64,000 nt of DNA from Xenorhabdus nematophila ATCC 19061 (GCF_000252955.1 NC_014228.1:806001-870000), one strand, 5' to 3'; shown: positions 28,410 to 38,815, counted from the stretch's first letter. The notes: generated by a model from the sequence alone, not told the origin. A program made the numbers and translations.

Positions 28410-28606
28410 AGAACTGAGCGTTTTTACAGAACTAAACGTAAATTAGCCATGTTTAAAAACTCAGTCGGTAGATGAACTAAATAGATATTTAATATTAATA
28501 AAGAATAATCATGTTTTGATAGGCTTCATTTTAAAAGAACGGCTATAATAATTAGCACGTATAAGCCTTAGTTCAAATAAACCGTGTGCCGTTTACGGAG
28601 GTGATT

Positions 28607-28975
28607 ATGGATGAATATTCACCAAAAAGATATGATATCGCTGAATTAAAATACTTGTGTGAAAAATTAATTCATGAGGCACTTTCAGTCCTGAATCGCG
28701 CTGATAGTCACTGGATTCACGATCTGACTTCCGAGAAAAGCTTAAAATTAAACGAATTGATCGAACACATTGCAGCTTTTGTCTGGAACTTTAAAATTAA
28801 ATACACTGATCACTACGATCTCAGCACCTTAATTGATGAGTATCTGGATGAAACATATAATTTGTTTGGAAGCGATAAGATAAGCTTTCTTGAACTTACT
28901 AAATGGCAAAGAACAAACGAACACTTAACTAACATTCTGCTACATGATTTGAATGCTTCTTTAAGTAAAACCTAA
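28607..28975 (+). CDS. tomB: TomB, biofilm modulator and antitoxin of Hha
   Basis: TomB (YbaJ) counteracts Hha toxicity and affects biofilm formation. The start at 28607, behind a strong GGAGGTGATT site, gives [20 protein letters not shown], nearly identical to E. coli. The full length is 122 aa. [19 protein letters not shown] is the best conserved part. An in-frame ATG at 28586 lies upstream of the ribosome site and is rejected. hha follows 46 bp downstream in the same order as E. coli. Confidence 0.95.
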   Translation: MDEYSPKRYDIAELKYLCEKLIHEALSVLNRADSHWIHDLTSEKSLKLNELIEHIAAFVWNFKIKYTDHYDLSTLIDEYLDETYNLFGSDKISFLELTKWQRTNEHLTNILLHDLNASLSKT

Positions 28976-29021
28976 TAAATATATTTCTAACTATTTTTAT
29001 ACCAAACAAGATAAGGCAACC

Positions 29022-29225
29022 ATGACTAAAACTGACTATCTGATGCGTTTGAGAAAATGCACTTCTATTGAAACACTGGAACGTGTAATTGAAAAAAATA
29101 AATATGAACTTTCGGATGATGAACTTGAATTGTTCTACTCCGCTGCTGACCACCGTTTAGCCGAACTTACCATGAATAAACTCTATGATAAAATCCCATC
29201 ATCTGTTTGGAAATTCGTCCGCTAA
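29022..29225 (+). CDS. hha: Hha, haemolysin expression modulator
   Basis: Hha is a small YmoA-like protein that partners H-NS to silence horizontally acquired DNA. The 67 aa include [20 protein letters not shown] and the C-terminal [20 protein letters not shown], both diagnostic. It is the toxin half of the tomB-hha pair. A weak ribosome site (AAGGCAACC) precedes the ATG. The convergent ffs RNA gene ends about 80 bp downstream. Confidence 0.97.
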   Translation: MTKTDYLMRLRKCTSIETLERVIEKNKYELSDDELELFYSAADHRLAELTMNKLYDKIPSSVWKFVR

Positions 29226-29305
29226 GCTGTAGTTATCAGATAGAAAGTGACTAAAGCCGGTAGATATTATCGGCTAACTGAGCGACCGATTATAAGCTTA
29301 AAATT

Positions 29306-29418
29306 GGTGAGGGCTCTGCCAGCGACATCCCGGCACACACATCCCTTGCTATGGCTGCTTCTTTCCAGACCTGACCAAGTTAACAAGTTAGCGTTGCGGG
29401 AGAACCAACAGAGCCCCC
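29306..29418 (-). ncRNA. ffs: 4.5S signal recognition particle RNA
   Basis: The minus strand from 29418 reads GGGGGCTCTGTTGGTTCTCC, identical to the E. coli 4.5S RNA 5' end. It continues through the conserved apical loop (GGTCAGGTCTGGAAAGAAGC, where E. coli has GGTCAGGTCCGGAAGGAAGC) and closes with GGCAGAGCCCTCACC. About 113 nt are present (E. coli 114). The 5' and 3' ends pair, and the loop that binds Ffh and FtsY is kept. A -10-like TAGCAT lies at 29428-29423. In E. coli ffs is also near tesB. Confidence 0.96.
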
Positions 29419-29429
29419 ATCGATGCTAG

Positions 29430-30052
29430 CTTCAAATTTCGAAGCGGTCCTTATTATCTTTCATACATCATAAAATAGCAAGGAAACCGCTTTTAAGTGA
29501 TGACTTATTGTGCATGTAGCTCAAAAAGAATCCAAAAACAATATCGACAACAAAAATTACTGCCCCCTAAAAAAATTAACCTTTCCATAACTCAACATTT
29601 ATACTTAACAAAACACGCTTTTGCACTCTCCAAATATTAAATTATCTTCAAATTTTTCAGTAAGATAACTATTTTCATGGTCATTTGAAACAACCAGTAC
29701 ACAAAAACAAGCAGATAAAATAATAGAAAACGAGATCCAATAACATTGATAAATCATTTTTAATTAACACAAAAATATAATAGCTTTCAGAATATCAATT
29801 TAAATAAAATATGAGTACTATCTTTTTCTTCATCTGAAAAATAAAATAATCATATAAATCAAACAATAAACATCATAACAATATTATTCGCATTATTTGA
29901 TAAGTATTGATAAAATTGGTGGTGATAATTTACCACCGAAACATAAATTTTATTTACATCTTAATGTCTTCATTTTTAAATAAATGAATATTTATATCTA
30001 TAGTCGTTTATTTATACGTTTTCAACCGTTCTTATAAAAGCAAAGGCATGTT
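29430..30052. other. AT-rich intergenic region between ffs and tesB
   Basis: About 620 bp of very AT-rich DNA hold no convincing gene. A hairpin GGTGGT/ACCACC lies at 29918-29937 without a T-run. An inverted repeat (AAGCGGT near 29442 and ACCGCTT near 29487) lies upstream of ffs. The tesB promoter should be in its last 100 bp. In E. coli this interval carries several extra genes (maa and others) that are missing here. Confidence 0.6.
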
Positions 30053-30907
30053 ATGAGCCAGGCATTGCAAAATTTAATAAACCTTATACATCTGGAAAAA
30101 ATAGAAGAAGGAATTTATAGAGGACAAAGTGAAGATTTAGGATTTCCTCAAGTTTTTGGCGGTCAAGTGATAGGTCAGGCTCTATATGCAGCAAAACAAA
30201 CTGTTGCAGATGATCGAATGGTTCATTCCTTCCACAGCTATTTTCTACGTCCTGGTGATAGCCATAAACCCATAGTTTATGACGTTGAAATATTGCGGGA
30301 TGGGAGAAGTTTCAGTGCTCGTCGAATCAGTGCAATACAACATGGTAAACCTATTTTCTACATGACAGCCTCTTTTCAAGGTTATGAAGAAAGTTTTGAG
30401 CATCAAAATACCATGCCAATAGTTCCACCACCAGAAGAGTTTGCGTCCCAAGAAGAAATAGTAAAAAAAATGGCTGACTCACTCCCTGACAAATTATACA
30501 AGGCTTTTTCTACACCACCTCTGGAAATGAAACTGGTTAAATCCGACAAATTACCTAATCATTCGCCAAAAGAAGCCGTGCGTTATGTTTGGTTTCGCAG
30601 TAATGGAAAAATGCCAGAAGACCCGTTCATACACCACTGTTTGCTGGGCTATGCTTCAGATTTTAATTTCCTGCCTACATCCTTATTACCCCATGGGGTA
30701 AGATTTATGGGGCATAACATGCAGATAGCCACCATTGACCATTCAATGTGGTATCATCGCCCTTTCAATATGGACGACTGGCTACTTTATGCAATCAAGA
30801 GTCCATCAGCATCAGGCGCACGTGGTTTTGTTCATGGGCATATCTATAATTGTGAAGGAATACTTATTGCTTCTGCTGTTCAAGAAGGCGTCATTCGTAA
30901 GCTGTAA
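30053..30907 (+). CDS. tesB: Acyl-CoA thioesterase II
   Basis: TesB hydrolyses medium- and long-chain acyl-CoAs and 3-hydroxyacyl-CoAs to free acids and CoA. The 284-aa protein matches E. coli (286). It has the double hot-dog fold, with [23 protein letters not shown] and [20 protein letters not shown] in the first half. The second half has [16 protein letters not shown] (catalytic Asp) and [13 protein letters not shown], and the protein ends with SAVQEGVIR (Gln of the active site). It is convergent with glnK-amtB, as in E. coli. Confidence 0.97.
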   Translation: MSQALQNLINLIHLEKIEEGIYRGQSEDLGFPQVFGGQVIGQALYAAKQTVADDRMVHSFHSYFLRPGDSHKPIVYDVEILRDGRSFSARRISAIQHGKPIFYMTASFQGYEESFEHQNTMPIVPPPEEFASQEEIVKKMADSLPDKLYKAFSTPPLEMKLVKSDKLPNHSPKEAVRYVWFRSNGKMPEDPFIHHCLLGYASDFNFLPTSLLPHGVRFMGHNMQIATIDHSMWYHRPFNMDDWLLYAIKSPSASGARGFVHGHIYNCEGILIASAVQEGVIRKL

Positions 30908-30916
30908 TAAATAAAC

Positions 30917-30993
30917 ACCGTATGCCGTGATAATATTAGATAAGATATAACGGTTGTATCACTATTATCCTGTTATTACGGCACACGGTTTTT
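30917..30993. terminator. Long inverted repeat between tesB and amtB
   Basis: ACCGTATGCCGTGATAATA (from 30917) pairs imperfectly with TGTTATTACGGCACACGGT (30971-30989), followed by TTTT. The loop is large (about 35 nt). It is probably the tesB terminator. Confidence 0.65.
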
Positions 30994-31081
30994 CAACTCA
31001 TTAAAACCTATATTCAATAGATTTCGATTTCCAGAACAAAGATAAGAGAATCATCTCCAAGCACACACCTAATTAATAATA

Positions 31082-32365
31082 TCAGTTATAAGCGCTTTCA
31101 CCATGTGAAGTAATATCCAGCCCTTCCCTTTCTGATTCAACGCTAATGCGTAATCCAACAAGTTTATCGGCTATCTTGAATGAAATATAAGCAGCTACTG
31201 ATGACCAAACAATACAGACCAATATACTAATAACCTGCACCTCAAGTTGCCTTAACATAGTCATTCCCCCAGTAAACCCTGTCCCACCTAAGGTCCTGGC
31301 AGTAAAAATACTTGTCAATAAACAACCTACTATTCCACACACACCATGCACACCAAAAACATCACAGACATCATCAACACGTAGCCACCGTTTCAATATG
31401 ACAACACCCCATAAACCAGCCAAACCAGCGATAATCCCCATTATCAGAGCACCACCAATACCAACCGTTGCTGCTGCCGGAGTAATGACTACCAAACCCG
31501 AAATACATCCAGAACACGCACCTAAAAGCGAAGGCTTCTCACGAAACAACCATTCAGCAAAGACCCATGACAATACGGCTCCTGCCGTTGCTGCCACTGT
31601 ATTCACAAAAGCCAGAGCCGAAACAGCATTTACTGCACCAGCAGAACCTACATTAAAACCAAACCAGCCAATATAAAGGATTGCTGTGCCAATAAAAGTC
31701 ATGGGTAAGTTATGAGGTTTAAAAGCTTCCCTTCCAAACCCTGACCGTTTTCCAAGTAAGTAAGCACCAACCAATCCTGCCGCTGCCGCATTAATATGAA
31801 CAACCGTTCCTCCGGCAAAATCCAAAGCGCCATCTTTTGCAAACCAACCTCCGCCCCACACCATATGTGCCATCGGAATGTAAGATGCCGTCATCCATAA
31901 CACGCTAAAAATCAATAATGCTGAAAAGCGTATTCTTTCGCACAGGGCTCCCACAACTAAAGCAACAGTGATACAGGCAAACGCACCTTGAAAAACAACA
32001 TGAATTAATTGGTAGAAACTGCCATTCAAATCAGTGATGGATATATTTTTTAGCATGACTTGATTTAATCCACCCCAAAAACGGTTGCCTTCCTCAAAAG
32101 TCATGCTATACCCGTAAATAATCCAAAGCACACAGACCAATGAAAAGCTCACAATTATCTGCGACATCAATGACAAAACATTTTTACGGCGCAGCAATCC
32201 ACCATAAAATAAAGCAATTCCAGGGATCGTCATAAAAAGCACAAGCACTGTATTTACTAACATAAATACTGTATCAGCCTTATCAAGTACATTTTCCACA
32301 GCAAAGGCGAAGGAAGGTAAGCCAGCTAAAGAGCCAACTATTATGGATAAAAATTGTTTTTTCAT
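31082..32365 (-). CDS. amtB: Ammonium transporter AmtB
   Basis: AmtB is a trimeric ammonium channel of the inner membrane used at low ammonium. The 427-aa precursor has a cleaved signal peptide (PSFAFAVE, residues about 17-24) and eleven membrane helices. The twin-histidine pore residues are in IPMAHMVWGGGWF and DVFGVHGVCGIVG, and the family signature is DFAGGTVVHINAAAAGLVGA. The ribosome site GGGGATGCAAG precedes the ATG. It lies 14 bp after glnK in one operon. GlnK plugs the channel when nitrogen is sufficient. Confidence 0.97.
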   Translation of the reverse strand: MKKQFLSIIVGSLAGLPSFAFAVENVLDKADTVFMLVNTVLVLFMTIPGIALFYGGLLRRKNVLSLMSQIIVSFSLVCVLWIIYGYSMTFEEGNRFWGGLNQVMLKNISITDLNGSFYQLIHVVFQGAFACITVALVVGALCERIRFSALLIFSVLWMTASYIPMAHMVWGGGWFAKDGALDFAGGTVVHINAAAAGLVGAYLLGKRSGFGREAFKPHNLPMTFIGTAILYIGWFGFNVGSAGAVNAVSALAFVNTVAATAGAVLSWVFAEWLFREKPSLLGACSGCISGLVVITPAAATVGIGGALIMGIIAGLAGLWGVVILKRWLRVDDVCDVFGVHGVCGIVGCLLTSIFTARTLGGTGFTGGMTMLRQLEVQVISILVCIVWSSVAAYISFKIADKLVGLRISVESEREGLDITSHGESAYN

Positions 32366-32379
32366 CTTGCATCCCCTAT

Positions 32380-32718
32380 TTATAGAGCTGAATCATTTGT
32401 TTCACCCGTTCTGATCCGAACGGCATGCTGTAATTCAAAAACAAAAATCTTCCCATCCCCCATTTTGCCTGTGAATGCAGTCTGTTGAACAATATGGATA
32501 ATTTCCTCAACTCGCTCATCATTGGTCGCAATATCAATCTTAACTTTGGGTAAAAAATTAACGTTGTATTCCGCACCCCGGTAAAGCTCTGAATGGCCTT
32601 TTTGACGCCCAAAACCCTTTACTTCCGAGATAGTCATACCCTGCACACCTATATCAGCAAGTGCTTCCCGTACTTCTTCCAACTTAAATGGCTTTATGAT
32701 GATAGTGATCAGTTTCAT
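32380..32718 (-). CDS. glnK: PII-family nitrogen regulatory protein GlnK
   Basis: GlnK is a trimeric PII signal protein that binds ATP/ADP and 2-oxoglutarate and blocks AmtB. The 112-aa sequence is standard: MKLITIIIKPFKLEEVREAL, the T-loop GHSELYRGAEYNVNFLPK with the uridylylated Tyr51, and the C-terminal GDGKIFVFELQHAVRIRTGE. A GGGGGA ribosome site precedes the ATG. A sigma54 promoter and an NtrC-like site lie upstream, so the operon should be induced by nitrogen limitation. Confidence 0.98.
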   Translation of the reverse strand: MKLITIIIKPFKLEEVREALADIGVQGMTISEVKGFGRQKGHSELYRGAEYNVNFLPKVKIDIATNDERVEEIIHIVQQTAFTGKMGDGKIFVFELQHAVRIRTGETNDSAL

Positions 32719-32757
32719 ATTTCCCCCAAGTTTTGCAGTTTTTGCATGAGGAGGTTT

Positions 32758-32774
32758 TGCAAGGGATATGCCAA
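32758..32774 (-). promoter_or_regulatory. Sigma54 (RpoN) promoter of glnK-amtB
   Basis: The minus strand reads TTGGCATATCCCTTGCA (32774-32758). It matches TGGCAC-N5-TTGC, with GG at -24 and GC at -12. The start site would fall near 32747, about 29 bases before the glnK ATG. Confidence 0.88.
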
Positions 32775-32831
32775 CAATTAAAAACGATATGAAATCAGTT
32801 TATTATCGGAGGGTATTTAAAAAGCGAGGAG

Positions 32832-32862
32832 AAAAAGGGAGCAACAAGCTTCCGTTGCTCCC
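32832..32862 (-). terminator. Rho-independent terminator of mdlAB
   Basis: GGGAGCAAC (32837-32845) pairs perfectly with GTTGCTCCC (32854-32862). On the minus strand a TTTTT run (32836-32832) follows. It insulates glnK from mdlB read-through. Confidence 0.9.
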
Positions 32863-32866
32863 TGTA

Positions 32867-32883
32867 TGCACACTAAACGTGCA
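32867..32883. promoter_or_regulatory. NtrC-like enhancer site for glnK-amtB
   Basis: TGCACACTAAACGTGCA has the TGCAC-N7-GTGCA half-sites and spacing of the NtrC consensus TGCACCANNNTGGTGCA. It lies about 105-110 bp upstream of the sigma54 promoter, a typical enhancer distance. It overlaps the last codons and the stop of mdlB. Function is inferred from match and position. Confidence 0.65.
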
Positions 32884-34651
32884 CCGGATCATTCAAAGTT
32901 TCACCAACCTGTTGAAGCTGGTACATCTGATAATAACGCCCACGCCTTGCCAATAGCTGTTGGTGACCCCCTTGCTCTACAACTGCACCACGATGCAGCA
33001 CTAATATGGAATCAGCTTCAATAATAGTTGAAAGGCGATGAGCAATAACCACCAATGTCGTCTGTTTACGGATCATTCCCAACGCTTTTTGGACTGATTG
33101 CTCCGTTCCGGAATCGATATTTGCCGTTGCCTCATCCAAAATCAGAATCTGTGGCGTTTGCACTAACACACGAGCCATCGCTAAAAGCTGTTTTTGTCCT
33201 GCTGAAAGGGTATTTCCTTGTTCTCCCAATAAGGAATTCAAACCGTCCGGCAATTTGCGAATAAATTCAGCTAATTGAACCAGTTCCAGTACTTCCCATA
33301 TTTTTTCTTCACTGATATCTCGCCCTAACGTGATATTGTCAAGAAATGAAGCAGCCAGAATGACGGGATCTTGCTGTACCATTGCCACCCCATTACGCAG
33401 TACTGAATGAGAAAGCGAAGAGACAGGACGCCCATCAAGATAAATTTCACCGTCTTGCCATGGATAGTAGCCCATAATTAAATTAGCCAGAGTACTTTTT
33501 CCACTTCCGGTATGCCCAACCAAAGCCACAAACCCATGAGGCGGAACATGCAGGTTAATATCACTCAAGACACGTTTGTCACTTCGATAAGCAAAACTTA
33601 GATTCTCAACATCAATTCGGCCGCTGGCCAATACTTGTGAATCACTACCATACTGTTGTTGTGGGCTATCCATGAGTTCAAAAACCCGCTCTCCCGAAAC
33701 TACAGCTTGCTGCAAGAGAGATTGCTGTGCGGTCAGTTCAATCAATGGTTCATTCAACCGACCAAGATAATTGATAAAGGCATACAATACACCCACACCA
33801 ATGATTTCAGTCCCATTCAGCCCAAATAACAACAGCAAACCACATAATATTGTAGTAGAAAAAAAGCTGAGTAATGGCCTCAACAAAACTCCATCCAACC
33901 GTAAAGCCTGCATTCGGGCCTTATAATGTGCTCGGTTAGTCTCCAACATTTTTTCACCAAAACGAGCTTGTTGACGAAATTGCTGAATGACGATCATTCC
34001 ATTAATGATTTCATTAAAACCATCATTTATGTCTGCCAGATAGCCACGAACCCGCCTAACGATTGGAGTACTGAAACGCTGATAGATAAACATGACCAGC
34101 AAGACCATTGGAAATATCATGAGCGCAACAGATGCCATGCGCCAGTCCAGAACAAACATGGCTATCAACATTGCTCCAATCAATGCAATACTACGAAATA
34201 CAGCAGGGATCACGTTTACAAACAGATCGTTAATAACTTCAGTATCATTCGTTACGCGAGATATCAGCTGCCCAACAGGCTGGGTGTCAAAAGCACTGAG
34301 TGGTTGACGCAATGCAGAGTTCATAGCATCAGTACGAAGCTGTTGTACCACCCCTACTGATGCCTGGTTAAAAAATAAAGTCTGATAATAATGCAATACA
34401 GCAGAAATAAACTGCAAGACTAAAAAAGCAGCCGCAAGGCCACTAACAACGTCAAGAGGCAGATGTCCCGTTGCTACGATATTATCGATAAAATAGCTCA
34501 CAAGCAGCGGCCCACTCACTTCTGCTAATGCGGCAATCCATAACATGATTACTGCAATTATAATGGGCTTGCGATGATTTTTACTGTAAGAAAGCAGACG
34601 TTTTAATGATGGCCATAACTTGCGCATATGAGTATTATTCATTTTCCCCAT
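32873..34651 (-). CDS. mdlB: ABC multidrug exporter half-transporter MdlB
   Basis: This 592-aa protein fuses a six-helix ABC exporter membrane domain (residues 1-320) with an ATPase domain. The ATPase has Walker [15 protein letters not shown], a Q-loop ([10 protein letters not shown]), signature [15 protein letters not shown], canonical Walker [13 protein letters not shown] and H-loop [10 protein letters not shown]. It pairs with MdlA as a heterodimer. The start is uncertain: ATG 34651 overlaps mdlA by 17 bp, 34642 has GGGG close upstream, and 34627 fits the E. coli N-terminus ([12 protein letters not shown]). The substrate is unknown. Confidence 0.94.
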   Translation of the reverse strand: MGKMNNTHMRKLWPSLKRLLSYSKNHRKPIIIAVIMLWIAALAEVSGPLLVSYFIDNIVATGHLPLDVVSGLAAAFLVLQFISAVLHYYQTLFFNQASVGVVQQLRTDAMNSALRQPLSAFDTQPVGQLISRVTNDTEVINDLFVNVIPAVFRSIALIGAMLIAMFVLDWRMASVALMIFPMVLLVMFIYQRFSTPIVRRVRGYLADINDGFNEIINGMIVIQQFRQQARFGEKMLETNRAHYKARMQALRLDGVLLRPLLSFFSTTILCGLLLLFGLNGTEIIGVGVLYAFINYLGRLNEPLIELTAQQSLLQQAVVSGERVFELMDSPQQQYGSDSQVLASGRIDVENLSFAYRSDKRVLSDINLHVPPHGFVALVGHTGSGKSTLANLIMGYYPWQDGEIYLDGRPVSSLSHSVLRNGVAMVQQDPVILAASFLDNITLGRDISEEKIWEVLELVQLAEFIRKLPDGLNSLLGEQGNTLSAGQKQLLAMARVLVQTPQILILDEATANIDSGTEQSVQKALGMIRKQTTLVVIAHRLSTIIEADSILVLHRGAVVEQGGHQQLLARRGRYYQMYQLQQVGETLNDPVHV

Positions 34652-36383
34652 CCAATGCCGCTTCTAGTTGTTGATAGTGGTACATGTCAGAATACCAGCC
34701 AGATTGAGTAATAAGTTGCTTATGCAAACCCTGCTGCGCAATTGTGCCATGTTGTATAACCAATATATTATCTGCCTCCGTTAATGCAGACAGCCTGTGC
34801 GCACTAATAATAATCGTGCGTTGCCGCCGCCACTGGCTGAGATTTTTCATGATTTGATATTCTGTATGCCCGTCAACGGCCGATAAGGCATCGTCAAGAA
34901 TTAAAATCTCTGAATCCAACAACAAAGCTCTGGCAATGGATATACGCTGTTTTTGTCCTCCTGAAAGCATCACACCTCGTTCACCTACTTGCGTTTGATA
35001 ACCTTGTGGCAACCGCAAAATGTCATCATGCACATTTGCTAAACAAGCGACCTCTTCTATTTGTTCTTGGGTTGCATCAGGCCGTCCTAACGCAATATTG
35101 CCCGCCACTGTGTCCGAAAACAGGAAAGGGGTTTGATTGACGATAGCTAACCGTGAACGCCACTCCTCTATTCTGAGGGTCGAAATATTTTGTGACTGAA
35201 AACGAATATCTCCATCAGTAATATCAAATTGCCGCTGCAATAAAGCTAACAAAGTACTTTTACCTGACCCCGTTGGGCCGCATAGCCCAAATAACTGACC
35301 CGGTTCTAGCTGAAAACAGATCCTGCTCAAGACAGGCTTATCATTTGTTGGATAAGTAAACGTATTGATATTTGCCAGCAAAACACCACGACCTGAATCT
35401 AAATATTGTGAACCATCATCAATCACCAGAGGTTCCTGTAATAAACTCTGGATACGTGTATATGCGGCACTGCCTCTCTCAACAATGTTGAACATCCAGG
35501 CCAATGCCAGCATTGGCCAGATCATTAATCCCAAGTACATAATAAAGCTGGTGAGTTCGCCAAGGGTCATAGAACCGTGCACGACCATCCAACTCCCACC
35601 CCCAATCGCCAAAAGATTTGAAACGGCGATCGTGATAAAAATGGTGGGATCAAAACGGGCATCCACACGTGCAACGTGCATATTTTTACGTCCGGCATCA
35701 ATGGCCACTTCTTCAAACTGACTGGACTGTAGTTCTTCCAAACCAAACGCTTTTATCATACGGATGCTGGTCAAACTTTCCTGAGCGTGGTTATTCAGGC
35801 TTGAGAAAGCACCTTGCGCTGATTTAAAACGATGATGGAGCTGAGCACCATAATGTTTTATTGCCAACGCCATAATGGGCATCGGCAATAGCGATAACAA
35901 CGTTAATTCCCAACTAATCTCCACGCTCATCACAATAAGAACAGCACACCCCATTACTAAGGCATCAACTAAAGTAAGCACACCTTCCCCGGCAGCGAAA
36001 ACAACTCTGTCAACATCGTTTGTTGCACGAGCCATGAGATCGCCTGTTCGATGGCGTAAATAAAATTCAGGATTCTGACGACTCAGCCTCAGATAAAAAT
36101 CACTGCGTAACTTAACAGCCAACCGATAAGAAGCACCAAACAGCCATACACGCCAAACATATCGCAGCCCATAAATTGCCAATGCAATAACAAGTATCAC
36201 ACCCAGCCACATCAATAACTGCCCAGATGACATAGTGTTTGCACTAATGCCATCAACGATGACCCCAACCAAACGAGGAGGAATGAGTTGCAGCACCGCA
36301 ATCATAATGAGAAAAATGACAGCACCCAAGTAACGTCGCCATTCACTAATAAAATACCAGCCTAATTGTGAAAATAATCGCAC
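34635..36383 (-). CDS. mdlA: ABC multidrug exporter half-transporter MdlA
   Basis: This 582-aa partner of MdlB has six membrane helices and then an ATPase domain (Walker [15 protein letters not shown], signature [16 protein letters not shown]). The Walker B motif reads [12 protein letters not shown], with Asp in place of the catalytic Glu found in MdlB. This makes one of the two ATP sites of the heterodimer degenerate, a known trait of MdlA-type exporters. [14 protein letters not shown] is the H-loop region. It overlaps mdlB and lies downstream of decR, as in E. coli. Confidence 0.95.
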   Translation of the reverse strand: MRLFSQLGWYFISEWRRYLGAVIFLIMIAVLQLIPPRLVGVIVDGISANTMSSGQLLMWLGVILVIALAIYGLRYVWRVWLFGASYRLAVKLRSDFYLRLSRQNPEFYLRHRTGDLMARATNDVDRVVFAAGEGVLTLVDALVMGCAVLIVMSVEISWELTLLSLLPMPIMALAIKHYGAQLHHRFKSAQGAFSSLNNHAQESLTSIRMIKAFGLEELQSSQFEEVAIDAGRKNMHVARVDARFDPTIFITIAVSNLLAIGGGSWMVVHGSMTLGELTSFIMYLGLMIWPMLALAWMFNIVERGSAAYTRIQSLLQEPLVIDDGSQYLDSGRGVLLANINTFTYPTNDKPVLSRICFQLEPGQLFGLCGPTGSGKSTLLALLQRQFDITDGDIRFQSQNISTLRIEEWRSRLAIVNQTPFLFSDTVAGNIALGRPDATQEQIEEVACLANVHDDILRLPQGYQTQVGERGVMLSGGQKQRISIARALLLDSEILILDDALSAVDGHTEYQIMKNLSQWRRQRTIIISAHRLSALTEADNILVIQHGTIAQQGLHKQLITQSGWYSDMYHYQQLEAALDGENE

Positions 36384-36439
36384 ACACCTATTCCTAAGGT
36401 AAAAATGAAAAAGTTAGCGCTCACACACCAAAAGGAACT

Positions 36440-36910
36440 TCATGCTACTGAATCTGGTATTGGTAACGCCGTTGTATATTTTATCTTCTCCATTGCAAAA
36501 TTGGAGGTGACATCGATCAAACCAGGAACCCCATTTACCATACTTTTATAGAACCGATCATAACTTTTCATATCAACAACTTCTACATGCATTAAATAAT
36601 CATATTCGCCAGCCATACGGTAAAATGTTAGGACTTCAGGCATTTTTTTTATAAAGGTAACAAACTGTTCATACCATTCACTATTGTGCTGCTGAGTTTT
36701 GATCATCACTATCGCTGTCAGACCAAGCCCAAGTTTTTCACCGTTGATCAATGCTACTTTACCAACAATATACCCCTCATCTTCAAGCCGCTTAAGGCGT
36801 TTCCAGCAAGGCGTAGATGTCAAATTAACAGCTTCAGCCAATGAATTAAGGGATGAACTACAATCCTGTTGGAGTAGCTCAAGTAGCTTACGGTCTATTT
36901 TGTCTAGCAT
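36440..36910 (-). CDS. decR: Lrp/AsnC-family regulator DecR (YbaO)
   Basis: DecR senses cysteine and activates cysteine detoxification genes. The 156-aa protein has an N-terminal HTH ([22 protein letters not shown]) split here as [13 protein letters not shown] and [16 protein letters not shown], followed by the RAM ligand domain with [17 protein letters not shown]. It matches E. coli YbaO over its whole length. It is divergent from cdsH, with 122 bp between the starts that should hold the shared control region. Confidence 0.94.
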   Translation of the reverse strand: MLDKIDRKLLELLQQDCSSSLNSLAEAVNLTSTPCWKRLKRLEDEGYIVGKVALINGEKLGLGLTAIVMIKTQQHNSEWYEQFVTFIKKMPEVLTFYRMAGEYDYLMHVEVVDMKSYDRFYKSMVNGVPGLIDVTSNFAMEKIKYTTALPIPDSVA

Positions 36911-37032
36911 ATCTCAATCCTGTAGAAATATTTCCCAAATATAACGGATAAAATCAGAAAAATAACAACCTATTTCTCGCAATGTAAGAGTAATCTATAT
37001 ACCACTACGGTATTATTATTCAGGGTCAATTT

Positions 37033-38085
37033 ATGTCGTCTTTATGGGCTAAAAATGCCATAAGAGCTATCCAGGCTGATTATCAACGCAGTGCTGATAC
37101 TCATCTGATTCGCCTCAACCTTCCCATGTTTCCAGATATTCACCTCTATCTTAAAGATGAAAGTACGCATCCTACAGGTAGTCTGAAACATAGACTTGCA
37201 CGCTCCTTATTCCTTTATGCACTGACGAATGGCTGGATTAAGGAAGGAACGCCAATTATTGAAGCATCATCCGGTAGTACCGCTGTTTCAGAAGCTTATT
37301 TTGCCCGCTTGCTTGGGTTGCCCTTTATTGCTGTAATGCCCTCCTGCACCGCTAAACGCAAAGTTCAGGAAATTGAGTTCCACGGTGGTCAATGCCATTT
37401 TGTAGAACATTCTGCCCTGATTTATCAAGAATCAGAACGGCTGGCCAAAGAGCTGAATGGCCATTACATGGATCAGTTCACCTATGCTGAACGAGCAACT
37501 GATTGGCGAGGAAACAACAATATTGCAGAGAGTATTTTTCGCCATATGAAACTGGAACCTTTTCCTGAACCAACTTATATCGTTATGAGTGCAGGAACTG
37601 GGGGTACATCAGCAACGCTTGGCCGCTATATCCGTTATCAGGGATATGATACCAAGCTGATTGTTGTCGATCCTGAAAACTCCGTTTTTTACGATTGTTA
37701 TCGTCAGAACTGCCGAGAAATTCGCAGTGATACTGGCAGTAAAATCGAAGGTATTGGTCGTCCACGTGTAGAACCCTCCTTTATCTCCACAGTTGTCGAT
37801 GACATGTTCCAAGTTCCTGACGCTGCTTCTATTGCTACTATTTATTGGCTTGAAAAATTAATTGGTAGAAAAACAGGTGCATCAACAGGAACCAACGTCT
37901 GGGGTGCTTTGCAACTCGCCAAACAAATGCGCGATAACAACCAACAGGGTGCAATCGTGACATTAATATGTGATAGCGGGGAACGCTATCTTGATACTTA
38001 TTACAATCCGGAATGGATCCGCAATAATATCGGTGATGTCACACAGTATTTAACACAACTACCCAAATTAAACGGTTATAAGTAA
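37033..38085 (+). CDS. cdsH: PLP-dependent L-cysteine desulfhydrase, CdsH-like
   Basis: This 350-aa protein is of the cysteine synthase/TrpB fold type II. The PLP lysine lies in [14 protein letters not shown], the substrate loop is [15 protein letters not shown], and the PLP phosphate loop is [15 protein letters not shown]. Salmonella CdsH (STM0458), a cysteine desulfhydrase that degrades L-cysteine to pyruvate, H2S and ammonia, is encoded beside ybaO. The same divergent pairing is seen here, which supports the call. The E. coli locus lacks it. The enzyme could instead be a cysteine synthase-like paralogue. queC follows 31 bp downstream and may be co-transcribed. Confidence 0.8.
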   Translation: MSSLWAKNAIRAIQADYQRSADTHLIRLNLPMFPDIHLYLKDESTHPTGSLKHRLARSLFLYALTNGWIKEGTPIIEASSGSTAVSEAYFARLLGLPFIAVMPSCTAKRKVQEIEFHGGQCHFVEHSALIYQESERLAKELNGHYMDQFTYAERATDWRGNNNIAESIFRHMKLEPFPEPTYIVMSAGTGGTSATLGRYIRYQGYDTKLIVVDPENSVFYDCYRQNCREIRSDTGSKIEGIGRPRVEPSFISTVVDDMFQVPDAASIATIYWLEKLIGRKTGASTGTNVWGALQLAKQMRDNNQQGAIVTLICDSGERYLDTYYNPEWIRNNIGDVTQYLTQLPKLNGYK

Positions 38086-38116
38086 CATATCCCCTTCAAT
38101 TTAAGAGGTAGATATT

Positions 38117-38815
38117 ATGAAACGAGCCGTTGTTGTATTCAGTGGTGGGCAGGACTCCACCACTTGTTTGATTCAAGCCCTTCGTCAATATGACGAAGTT
38201 CATTGTGTTACTTTTGACTATGGACAGCGGCATCGTGCTGAAATTGACGTCGCTTCTCGCATCAGCAAAGAATTGGGAGCGGCTGCCCACAAAGTACTTG
38301 ATGTTACTTTGTTAAATGAACTAGCAATCAGTAGCCTAACAAGAGACAACATTCCTGTACCCGATTTCAATGCAAGTGAAAAAAGCGACCTCCCAAATAC
38401 TTTTGTGCCCGGCCGTAATATTTTATTTTTAACTCTGGCCGCTATTTATGCTTATCAGGTTGAAGCTGAAGCCGTGATTACTGGTGTTTGTGAAACTGAT
38501 TTTTCAGGTTATCCAGATTGTCGTGACGAATTTGTCAGAGCACTGAATAAAGCTGTCAGTCTTGGTATCGCTCGTGATATCCGTTTTGAAACACCGCTAA
38601 TGTGGCTGAACAAAGCAGAAACTTGGGCACTGGCCGATTACTATAAAAAATTAGATTTTATTCGTAACCAGACCCTGACTTGTTATAATGGCATTCAGGG
38701 TGATGGATGCAGTGAATGTGCTGCCTGCCACCTCCGAGCCAAGGGATTAACTAATTATTTGGATAATTCCCAATCTATAATGGCAGAGATGAAATCTAAA
38801 ACACATTTAAGTTAG
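38117..38815 (+). CDS. queC: 7-cyano-7-deazaguanine synthase
   Basis: QueC converts 7-carboxy-7-deazaguanine to preQ0, an early step of queuosine tRNA modification. The 232-aa protein has the ATP pyrophosphatase loop [18 protein letters not shown]. The catalytic region is [17 protein letters not shown] and [16 protein letters not shown]. The C-terminal zinc site is [14 protein letters not shown]. An AAGAGG ribosome site precedes the ATG. A strong terminator follows. Confidence 0.97.
   Translation: MKRAVVVFSGGQDSTTCLIQALRQYDEVHCVTFDYGQRHRAEIDVASRISKELGAAAHKVLDVTLLNELAISSLTRDNIPVPDFNASEKSDLPNTFVPGRNILFLTLAAIYAYQVEAEAVITGVCETDFSGYPDCRDEFVRALNKAVSLGIARDIRFETPLMWLNKAETWALADYYKKLDFIRNQTLTCYNGIQGDGCSECAACHLRAKGLTNYLDNSQSIMAEMKSKTHLS

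Larger units (their letters stand above)
28139..28606. other. Intergenic region upstream of tomB
   Basis: This 468-bp gap lies between the IS630 element and tomB. It holds a consensus promoter (28258-28286) and a two-tier hairpin (28371-28409). A minus-strand open stretch (28139 to about 28280) runs into the IS, but it has no ATG and I do not call it a gene. Nothing else is recognised. Confidence 0.6.

Noticed and set aside
28579..30990. The 13-mer AACCGTGTGCCGT occurs just before tomB and, inverted, in the tesB-amtB hairpin.
   Set aside because: Dozens of chance 13-mer matches are expected in a 64-kb window, and no longer shared sequence is seen around them.
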